Shown here piece by piece: positions 1 through 6,645 of a stretch of DNA of 64,000 nt (its first letter is position 1; each line of letters starts with the position of its first letter). Under the pieces are notes generated by a model. It was given only the letters and a program-made list of their open reading frames with translations, ran no database searches and was not told the DNA's origin. The translations under genes were made by a program, and so were the position numbers. The DNA lies in assembly GCA_016874235.1 (NCBI GenBank), contig VGUJ01000001.1:209097-273096 (forward strand). The letters run 5' to 3'. Origin of the DNA: Gammaproteobacteria bacterium (GTDB lineage: Bacteria > Pseudomonadota > Gammaproteobacteria > Steroidobacterales > Steroidobacteraceae).

Positions 1-1863
1 GCCGTTAGACCGAACGTCTACGGAGCGCGACGCTGAAAACCCGTCGCCATCGGTTGCGGTCAGTCTGAACGTCATTCGCGAACCGTTCGGTGCCGTGAAA
101 GTGGTCTGAGCAGAGGTCGCGCTGCTCAAGGTCACTGTTGCGCCGGCTGTCTGCTGCCAACGCAAGCTGAAAAGGGTGTTACCTCCCGCCTTGGGGGTCG
201 CCATCCCGGACAGGGTCACTGTCGAACCATTTTCGACAAGCGCGGCGTTGACCTGTGCTGTAACCGTGGGCGCCAGTGCAGCAAGACGCTGTATGGCCCG
301 CGCGGCATCGAGCATGCCGGCTCCGCAGGGATTATCGACCTTGCCGAAGCAGAATGTACCGGCAGGGAACTCTCGCGCGCTGGCAGCGAGTACATTTCGA
401 ACGCTATCGACAGTGAGAGTGGGCATTGCGGAGATCAGAAGCGCCGCGACACCTGACACATGTGGCGCCGCCATACTGGTACCGGACTTTCCCGAGTAAA
501 CAGCAGCGCCCGGCGTCGTGGTTCCGTCGTTGGTCGTCGAGGCGATGAGACGCCAGATCGTTCCGGTCGCGCCGCTGCTGCCTTGCGGAAGGCAATTTAA
601 GACTGACGTCGTACACGAGCCGCCCCCCGGCGCACTCAGAGTCGTACCCACTCCGTAATTAGCGAAGCTTGCCTTATCCCCCTCAACCGTATGGGCGGTC
701 ACGGCGATCACGCCGGAGCAATTGGCGGGAGAGCTGATGGTGGCGCGACTGTTATTACCGGTGGCAGCGACCACGACGGCGCCCATCGCGCGGGCTGCGG
801 TGACGGCATTCTGACGACTGTTCGAACAACTTGAGCTGGTGGAGCCGAGACTGAGATTGATGACTCGCGCAGGCGACGCATTGACTGGAATGCCAAGATC
901 GGGCCACGTGCCGCTCGCCGGTTGCGCGCCCGCGGCCCAGCGGATGGCGTCAGTGATATCCGAGCCGTAGCCGAAACATTTTCCGAGGGCGCGGACGACG
1001 AGCACCTTGCCTTCGTGGGCGATGCCGACCACGCCCGCGTTGTTCCCTGTCACCGCACCCACTGTTCCGGCGACGTGCGTACCGTGCCATGAACTATTTG
1101 CTTTGGTGCACGGCGAGCTTCCACCGGAGAACACGGTCTTGGTGAGATCGTTGTCGTCAATCCAATCGCCTGGGTCCGCAGGATCGGCATCGCGTCCGTC
1201 ACCATCATTGGCAACGAGAAAGCCTCCGCCATTGTCGCCGGAGATGAAATCGTGTCCCCGAATAATGTTGGTATCGAGGTCGAGATGCGTCGTGATTCCG
1301 GAGTCGATCACTGCGACGACGACATTTCGGCCGGTTGAGGTGTCCCAAGCCTCTGGCAAATTCGCGCCACCCGGACGCTCAACAGTAGGCGCTTTCAAAT
1401 GCCAAAGAACTTCTCGTGAGTCCGTCCAGAAGGGATCGGTTGGCGTCAAGAAAGGAAACACATACTCGTCGATCTCAACGCTCGCGATCGCCGGGTCGAG
1501 TCGCAGACGCTGCGCGACGCGTTCTGCATCGGCGCGCGGCAACGGCTCGCCGAGACGCAGGACATGCGAAAAATCGGCAGTCGGTCTTCGGTAGGCAAGA
1601 CGCCCACCGGCACGGCTCGAAAGCGATTCCAGTTTTGCCAGCGAGGGGCGAGCTAGGCGACCGGCTGCGACATCGTCGCGAAATCGAACGATCAGTTGCG
1701 TGATCGGCAGATCGGTCCCGCGCTGCGGTTCGGCAATCGCCAGCAGTTTGGCCGTTGACTGAGCGCCTGAGGCTTGTGCGAGCGGCGCGATGAACGACAA
1801 GCACGCTCCAACGAGCAGAGTCGAAACGTTCAGTGACAGTTGGCGATGTGTGGTCGAGCGCAC
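1..1863 (-). CDS. Secreted subtilisin-like serine protease (S8), C-terminus outside window
   Basis: Reading from a GTG at 1863, the frame stays open to the window edge (621 residues seen). A signal peptide ending near ALAQA is followed by a propeptide-like stretch and an S8 catalytic domain. The triad is visible: Asp187 in VIDSG, His260 in HGTHVAGT and Ser463 in GTSMAAPHVSG, with the oxyanion region AATGNN between the last two. After the catalytic domain comes an Ig/PKD-like beta domain that runs off the edge. An in-frame ATG at 1911 would add 16 residues ahead of the signal peptide; I prefer the GTG because it gives a cleaner signal sequence. It lies just downstream of an S41 protease gene on the same strand. 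Probable role: extracellular protein degradation; substrate unknown. Confidence 0.9.
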   Translation of the reverse strand, partial: MRSTTHRQLSLNVSTLLVGACLSFIAPLAQASGAQSTAKLLAIAEPQRGTDLPITQLIVRFRDDVAAGRLARPSLAKLESLSSRAGGRLAYRRPTADFSHVLRLGEPLPRADAERVAQRLRLDPAIASVEIDEYVFPFLTPTDPFWTDSREVLWHLKAPTVERPGGANLPEAWDTSTGRNVVVAVIDSGITTHLDLDTNIIRGHDFISGDNGGGFLVANDGDGRDADPADPGDWIDDNDLTKTVFSGGSSPCTKANSSWHGTHVAGTVGAVTGNNAGVVGIAHEGKVLVVRALGKCFGYGSDITDAIRWAAGAQPASGTWPDLGIPVNASPARVINLSLGSTSSSCSNSRQNAVTAARAMGAVVVAATGNNSRATISSPANCSGVIAVTAHTVEGDKASFANYGVGTTLSAPGGGSCTTSVLNCLPQGSSGATGTIWRLIASTTNDGTTTPGAAVYSGKSGTSMAAPHVSGVAALLISAMPTLTVDSVRNVLAASAREFPAGTFCFGKVDNPCGAGMLDAARAIQRLAALAPTVTAQVNAALVENGSTVTLSGMATPKAGGNTLFSLRWQQTAGATVTLSSATSAQTTFTAPNGSRMTFRLTATDGDGFSASRSVDVRSNG

Positions 1864-1924
1864 ACCCAAGAAGTTACCGACCCTTATTGTGATCGGCAAG
1901 CGAATTGACATTCAGGTGCTTGGA

Positions 1925-3403
1925 TTAGAAGAGGCCGGGGATTTCTCGCTGCGCTGGAGTCGGTTGACCCGAGACCGGCACCGGCTCGAGATCGAGGATC
2001 TCCCCGCTTTCGACGGTCGTACCTTGCCCAATTCCGGAGGCTGATGCTGCTTGGGCCGTCGTCGCCGGAATAGGTGTACACGATCGACCCTGAAGCCAGT
2101 CCAGCGCTTGCCGAGTCGAGCCTTCACTGGCGATGCCGAGCGCTCGAGTGAAATCGTCACTGGCTCGGCAGCTGGCCTTCACGGCTTCGGCGAGACCGTT
2201 GAAGTACGCGTCGGAGTTGGCGGAATTGCGGGTCGTGAAGGCGAGCACCCGAAGCCGATCGTCACAGGCGGCGTTGTCGGCAGCAATCTGGCCTACTGGT
2301 TTGCCGAAGGTGTTGCCACCGATCAGAGCAAGGCGATCATTGAAGTAGGGAATGAAACTGTTGATCACGAGCTCGCTCGCCGACGCCGACGATGACGTCG
2401 TGATGAACGCCAGTTTCATCGGGGAGATGGATTCGGGTTGAGGCGAGAACCGCTTCAATGAATTTCGTGAAGACTTGGAGCTGCGGTAAACGGTTTCCGA
2501 GAAGGTTTCGGAGGTTTGACGGTTTCCGCCCAGCAGATCACCCATGGTCTCGGCAACGCTGACGAGACCGCCACCGTTATAGCGAAAATCGATCACGACC
2601 TCGGTGATACCGGCAGTCCTGAACTTGGCGAACTCTTCCCTCAGGCGAGTGCTCGCAGAGCTCACGATGAACGTACGCAGGTTGATGTAGCCGTATCGCT
2701 TGCCACCGTCGTCGATGATGCGAGCGCCGTATCGCGGCGACAGCGGCTCGAGTGAATAGTCGGCCTTCGAGACGGTCACATCGCGAACATTAGATCCGCG
2801 CGCGATCCGCAGCACCCGAGTGAGGCCTGCGGTGCTCGGACCCAGCGCGTTCGACACACCTTGACGACCCTCGGCAGCCAGGATGTCGGAGACCGAACGC
2901 AGGTCGTTGGCGGATGTGCCGATTGCGATGATTTCATCGCCGCGGTCGATGCTCGCGGTGATGTACGCGGGCGCACTTTCATAAGCCTCGAGGATGAACA
3001 CTCGACGAGCCGTCAGGTCGTAATAGAGCAAAATGCCGAAGCCGGCCGTCGAGCCTGAATTGATCAGCGCGGTTTCTTGCGCGATCGATGTGAGGTAGGT
3101 GAAATCGCGATCTTTGTTCTGCGATTTCGCCGTGGCGATGAGGGCGCTGATGAGCGCGTCGATCGACGCATAGTTCGCGACGTTGATATTCGCCGGCAGT
3201 GTTTCGGGGTAGAGATACCACTCGTTCATCTGCGTGACGACCCAGTTCTGGCGATTCGTCAGCGAACAAGTAGAGCCGGTGTTACCACCGCCCGTATTGC
3301 CTCCATTTCCGCCACCCCCACCCCCGCCGCAGGCGGCAACGAGAAGCGCAGCGATCAGGGCAAGAGAGAGTCCACGGACGTGGGGCGAAATGGAGAGTCG
3401 CAT
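1925..3403 (-). CDS. S41 family C-terminal-processing-type peptidase, lipoprotein
   Basis: 492 residues. A lipoprotein signal ends at the lipobox LVAAC (Cys25), followed by a glycine-rich linker, so the protein should be membrane-anchored and face the periplasm or outside. A PDZ-like region (about 120-210) precedes the S41 fold: VIDFRYNGGG near 270-279, the catalytic-serine segment SASASE near 339-344, and Lys368 in NTFGKPVGQ. This Ser/Lys dyad is that of tail-specific proteases. The C-terminal 50 residues are Pro/Gly/Ser-rich. It ends 61 bases upstream of the S8 protease GTG, so the two proteases are probably co-transcribed. Family assignment is firm; the substrate cannot be told from sequence. 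Confidence 0.88.
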   Translation of the reverse strand: MRLSISPHVRGLSLALIAALLVAACGGGGGGGNGGNTGGGNTGSTCSLTNRQNWVVTQMNEWYLYPETLPANINVANYASIDALISALIATAKSQNKDRDFTYLTSIAQETALINSGSTAGFGILLYYDLTARRVFILEAYESAPAYITASIDRGDEIIAIGTSANDLRSVSDILAAEGRQGVSNALGPSTAGLTRVLRIARGSNVRDVTVSKADYSLEPLSPRYGARIIDDGGKRYGYINLRTFIVSSASTRLREEFAKFRTAGITEVVIDFRYNGGGLVSVAETMGDLLGGNRQTSETFSETVYRSSKSSRNSLKRFSPQPESISPMKLAFITTSSSASASELVINSFIPYFNDRLALIGGNTFGKPVGQIAADNAACDDRLRVLAFTTRNSANSDAYFNGLAEAVKASCRASDDFTRALGIASEGSTRQALDWLQGRSCTPIPATTAQAASASGIGQGTTVESGEILDLEPVPVSGQPTPAQREIPGLF

Positions 3404-3415
3404 GGGGGCATTATC

Positions 3416-4390
3416 TCAGAGCCAACCACGCCGTTGGAAGTAGATGAAAGGAATAACGGCGGATAAAGCCATCATGGCGAGCGCTCCCCAGAAGCCCCAT
3501 TCAGCGTGCGAGCTCGAATTGACATCAAAATTCATTCCAAATATCGCACCGATCACCGAAGGCGGTAGCAGAACAACGGTAGCGACAGAAAAGATCTTCA
3601 AGATATTGTTCTGATCGATATTGATCATCCCGAGCGTGGCATCGAGCAGAAACTGAACTTTGTTGCTCATGAACCCCGCATGACTGCTCAACTGCTCGGC
3701 ATCCCGGAGGATCGAGTTCAGACGACCCTTGAGATCCTCATCCAGGCGTTGTCCATTCGATTGCTGCATGAACCCGATCAAGCGCGCGAGGCTGCCGAGG
3801 GTTTCGCGCGCCTTTGAGTTGAGATCCCCATTTCGACCGACTCGCTCGAGGATCGCACGGTAGTCCCGATCACGTCGTCTGACGACGGTCGACGAACCGA
3901 ACACCTCGGCCGAGAGCGTGTCCATCTCATCGCCCGTACGTTCGAGCACATCGGCGATCCGATTGACCATGGCTTCGAGCAAGCCTGCAAGCACTGCTGC
4001 AGCGGAGTTGCAGAGCGCAGGGTGGCGTTCTGCGTACGCGATATACCGTCGAAACGGCAGCGGATCGACGTATCGGTTGGTTATCAGTCGATCGGGTGTG
4101 AGAATGAACGTGATCTGGCTATTCTCGGGGCGCGCGGTATCGAGTTTGGTGACCACGGTCGCCGTCATGTAAAACGCATCGCCTTCCTGATAAAAGCGAT
4201 TCGACGTCTCGATTTCCCGCATCTCCTCGCGCGTCGGCACGTCGATGCGCAGGAACTGCTCGATTCGTGATTCCTCCTCGGCGGAAGGCTCCACGAGATC
4301 GATCCAGATGGCGTCGTCAGGCACGACGGCTCCTTCGTGCAGGGTTTCGCCGTGCAGCCCGGTCGCGTCGAGTTTGAAAAATCGGATCAC
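3416..4390 (-). CDS. corA: CorA-family magnesium/divalent cation channel
   Basis: 324 residues, the usual CorA length. A long soluble alpha/beta N-terminal domain is followed by a charged helical stalk and two C-terminal transmembrane helices (about 265-285 and 299-317). The signature GMN motif lies at 285-287 at the end of the first helix, where it forms the ion selectivity filter of the pentamer. The C-terminus is short and basic (QRRGWL), as in the family. It lies 31 bases downstream of dsbA and 12 bases upstream of the S41 gene. Expected function is Mg2+ (Co2+/Ni2+) uptake across the inner membrane. Members of the related ZntB branch also carry GMN, so zinc transport is a weaker alternative. 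Confidence 0.9.
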   Translation of the reverse strand: MIRFFKLDATGLHGETLHEGAVVPDDAIWIDLVEPSAEEESRIEQFLRIDVPTREEMREIETSNRFYQEGDAFYMTATVVTKLDTARPENSQITFILTPDRLITNRYVDPLPFRRYIAYAERHPALCNSAAAVLAGLLEAMVNRIADVLERTGDEMDTLSAEVFGSSTVVRRRDRDYRAILERVGRNGDLNSKARETLGSLARLIGFMQQSNGQRLDEDLKGRLNSILRDAEQLSSHAGFMSNKVQFLLDATLGMINIDQNNILKIFSVATVVLLPPSVIGAIFGMNFDVNSSSHAEWGFWGALAMMALSAVIPFIYFQRRGWL

Positions 4391-4421
4391 GCGCGCTGCT
4401 CGAAAGTCGCGCGCTCGAGGC

Positions 4422-5111
4422 TCAGCGAGCCTTCTCCGAGTTGGCGAGGTCGCTGATCAGACTGAGCATCTGCTCAGTACCGCCCGCCATGCCCACATCG
4501 GTGGAGTAGCGGCCGTTTACCGCCATGAACGGCGTGCCTTCTGCCCGATACCGTCGAACGATATCGTCGGCTTGTCGCAGCTTGGTGCTGACCCACATGG
4601 AGTTCCAGGCATCACGGAAGGCTTTTTCCTGGATCCCGTTCTGTTTGGCCCAGTCGATCATCGTTTCGAGAGTCGACGCTTCATCGCGACCGAGCAGGCC
4701 ATTGCCCGTACGGAAGATGGTGTCGAAAACCTTAGTATGCAGCCGTTCGTCTTGCTTGAGCGCCTGCAGCGTGTAGTAGAGGCGCGCATGTAATTTGGCA
4801 CCGGCATTCCAAGTGACTGGGACGCGCACGAACTCGACGTTCGCCGGCTTGCCGTTTTTCTTCCAACGCTCAAGGAACGGATCGAGCGTATAGCAGTGGC
4901 TGCAGCCGTACCAAAAAATTTCGATGACTTCGACTTTACCCGCAGCGACGTTAGTCGGAATGGCCGGGGAGACACGACGATAATGGCGGCCTTCTTGCCA
5001 GCGCGAGAGACCTTGAGCAGCGCCTTGGGCTTCGGCCGTGTTCGGGGTGATCGACGTGCCGATCAGCACGACACCCACGACAGCCCACCATGCCGCCCGG
5101 AGAATCCTCAT
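4422..5111 (-). CDS. dsbA: Periplasmic thiol:disulfide interchange protein DsbA
   Basis: 229 residues with an N-terminal signal peptide (hydrophobic 7-20, cleavage near TAEAQ). The thioredoxin-like active site is Cys70-Ser-His-Cys73 in WYGCSHC, with a cis-Pro loop GTPFM near residue 190. DsbA introduces disulfides into exported proteins and is reoxidised by DsbB, which is not in this window. The start codon overlaps the stop of the cytochrome c4 gene by one base (TAATG), so the two are translated together. A cytochrome c4 gene next to dsbA near polA and engB is also the Pseudomonas arrangement, which supports orthology. Confidence 0.93.
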   Translation of the reverse strand: MRILRAAWWAVVGVVLIGTSITPNTAEAQGAAQGLSRWQEGRHYRRVSPAIPTNVAAGKVEVIEIFWYGCSHCYTLDPFLERWKKNGKPANVEFVRVPVTWNAGAKLHARLYYTLQALKQDERLHTKVFDTIFRTGNGLLGRDEASTLETMIDWAKQNGIQEKAFRDAWNSMWVSTKLRQADDIVRRYRAEGTPFMAVNGRYSTDVGMAGGTEQMLSLISDLANSEKAR

Positions 5112-5761
5112 TAACGCAGGCCCTGGATGTAGCTCGCCAACGCCTTCTTGTCGTCTTCGGTGAGGCGCTTGGCAATGGCGGACATCATGTGTCCGTTGCG
5201 CGATTTGGTCGGCGTGCCGGTTGCGACATCGACGTAACGCTGATCATTGGTGTAGTCGAGCAACTGCTTGAGCGTATACGTGGAATGCTGCGCACGCAGC
5301 GCAGGATAGCCCGCCGTTACGTTACCGAGCCCTCTCGGGCCATGGCACGAGGTGCACGATGGAATGTTGCGGGTACGATCGCCCCCTCGGTATAGCGCTT
5401 CGCCCACCTTGTAGTAAGAGGGGTCTGCCTCAAGCCCGTACGGCCTCTGTGTGGCGAAGTAAGCCGCGAGATCAGCGATGTCTTCGTCGGTGAGCGCCAT
5501 GGCGAGCGGGTACATCACCAAGTTGTTACGGTGACCGGCGCGGAACAAGCGCAGTTGTTCTTCGGCGTACGCAGCCCCTTGGCCAGCGAGGTTGGGCCAC
5601 TCCGGATTGACACTGTTACCGTTCACGCCGTGACAGGCCGCGCAGATCGCCGCTTTAGTCGCCCCCGCTTCAGCGTTGCCTTTGGCAAGCGCTGCAGGAG
5701 CCATGAGGACGGCGAGGGCAGCAGTAGCCAGGACGGCAGCGAAGGGCTTGGCGATAAACAT
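5111..5761 (-). CDS. Diheme cytochrome c4
   Basis: 216 residues: a signal peptide ending near AALAK, then two tandem class I cytochrome c domains. Heme-binding motifs are CAACH (Cys40, Cys43, His44) and CTSCH (Cys136, Cys139, His140). Methionines in NLVMYPLAM and GHMMSAIAK are the likely sixth ligands. The length and two-domain layout match cytochrome c4, a periplasmic electron carrier feeding terminal oxidases. It is first in a cyt c4-dsbA unit and divergent from engB across about 80 bases, where the promoters of both must lie. Confidence 0.93.
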   Translation of the reverse strand: MFIAKPFAAVLATAALAVLMAPAALAKGNAEAGATKAAICAACHGVNGNSVNPEWPNLAGQGAAYAEEQLRLFRAGHRNNLVMYPLAMALTDEDIADLAAYFATQRPYGLEADPSYYKVGEALYRGGDRTRNIPSCTSCHGPRGLGNVTAGYPALRAQHSTYTLKQLLDYTNDQRYVDVATGTPTKSRNGHMMSAIAKRLTEDDKKALASYIQGLR

Positions 5762-5843
5762 TTCTCAGGGCTCCGAACGTGGATTTAACGCCCGGGAGTT
5801 TACACTACCGACCCTTTTTCGTGCCTGTGCGGGCGGTCCCACC

Positions 5844-6434
5844 GTGTCGCGTTTTCCCAAGGCGGATTTCATTCTGAGCGTGGCGGCACCGATCCAGTTC
5901 CCAGCCGATACGGGGGCGGAGGTGGCGTTTGTGGGTCGCTCCAATGCCGGTAAATCAAGCGCCATTAATGCGATCTCTGGCCGCAAAGCCTTGGCCAGAA
6001 CCAGCAAGACCCCAGGACAGACCCGGTTGCTCAATTACTTCGAGCTCGAGGCGGGACACCGGATCGTCGACCTGCCCGGGTACGGGTATGCCGACATTCG
6101 CTCCGAAGAACGTCGTAAGTGGGTACCGCTGCTCGACGCCCTTCGCGAGCGCGAGAGTCTGAGGGGGCTGCTGTTGATCGTCGATTGTCGGCGTGGCCTT
6201 CGGGACGAGGATCTAGGGCTCATCGAGTGGGCCGACCCGTCGCGCCGCCGAATCCATGTGCTGATCGCCAAGGCAGACAAGCTCAACCAGGCGGAGCGCG
6301 CCGCGGCCTTGCGTGAGGCGCAGGCAGTGCTCGGCGAGGCCGCGACGGCGCAGTTGTTCTCGGCTCATTCGGGGCTGGGCGTCGAGGAAGCTCGCAATCG
6401 GCTCGACGAGCTGTGGGCGAATGCCGAGGGATAA
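5844..6434 (+). CDS. engB: Ribosome-biogenesis GTPase EngB (YsxC/YihA)
   Basis: The frame opens further upstream, but the conserved protein starts at the GTG at 5844, after GGGCGG about 10 bases upstream, giving 196 residues as expected. G1 is GRSNAGKSS (31-39), G3 DLPGYGYA (76-83) and G4 IAKAD (141-145, replacing the commoner TKxD). EngB is an essential GTPase needed for 50S subunit assembly. It is convergent with polA, as in enterics and pseudomonads. The upstream open-frame extension overlaps the cytochrome c4 gene in antisense and is not conserved-looking, so I reject the longer start. Confidence 0.92.
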   Translation: MSRFPKADFILSVAAPIQFPADTGAEVAFVGRSNAGKSSAINAISGRKALARTSKTPGQTRLLNYFELEAGHRIVDLPGYGYADIRSEERRKWVPLLDALRERESLRGLLLIVDCRRGLRDEDLGLIEWADPSRRRIHVLIAKADKLNQAERAAALREAQAVLGEAATAQLFSAHSGLGVEEARNRLDELWANAEG

Positions 6435-6467
6435 AAAAACCCCCGGAAACCTTGCGGTAACCGGGGG
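6433..6467 (-). terminator. Rho-independent terminator (minus strand)
   Basis: On the minus strand a 7-bp perfect stem (CCCCCGG at 6467-6461 with CCGGGGG at 6446-6440) closes a 14-base loop. Seven Ts (6439-6433) follow directly, running into the engB stop region. It ends minus-strand transcripts coming from polA and the putative small RNA, and overlaps the last bases of engB on the other strand. Confidence 0.85.
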
Positions 6468-6540
6468 CAGACGAACCCGGCACAGGTCTCACGGCCGGGA
6501 TCCCGCTCAGGGAGGGTTGAAGCGGGGAACGCTCTACGTT
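6433..6540 (-). ncRNA. Candidate small RNA between polA and engB (Spot 42/ErsA/sX13 position)
   Basis: The 211-base gap between polA and engB can fold, on the minus strand, into three consecutive stem-loops. The first is 6526-6521 with 6507-6502, whose 13-base loop contains CCCUCCC. The second is 6499-6494 with 6481-6476. The third is the strong terminator at 6467-6433. The stretch upstream (about 6560-6625) is very AT-rich and suits a promoter, although no single -35/-10 pair is convincing. A GAACTA-N17-TCTTA arrangement would place the 5' end near 6535. The same position holds Spot 42 in enterics, ErsA in Pseudomonas and, as I recall, sX13 in Xanthomonas. The exact 5' end is a guess, and no homology to those RNAs is claimed. 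Confidence 0.6.
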
Positions 6541-6645
6541 CAGAAGTTAAGACCCGCTGAGACCCGAAATAGTTCAGAAATAAAAATATAAGAAAATCAA
6601 TGAGTTAAGTGGGTTTCTGTCGCATGTTCGCAACAGCAAACAGGA

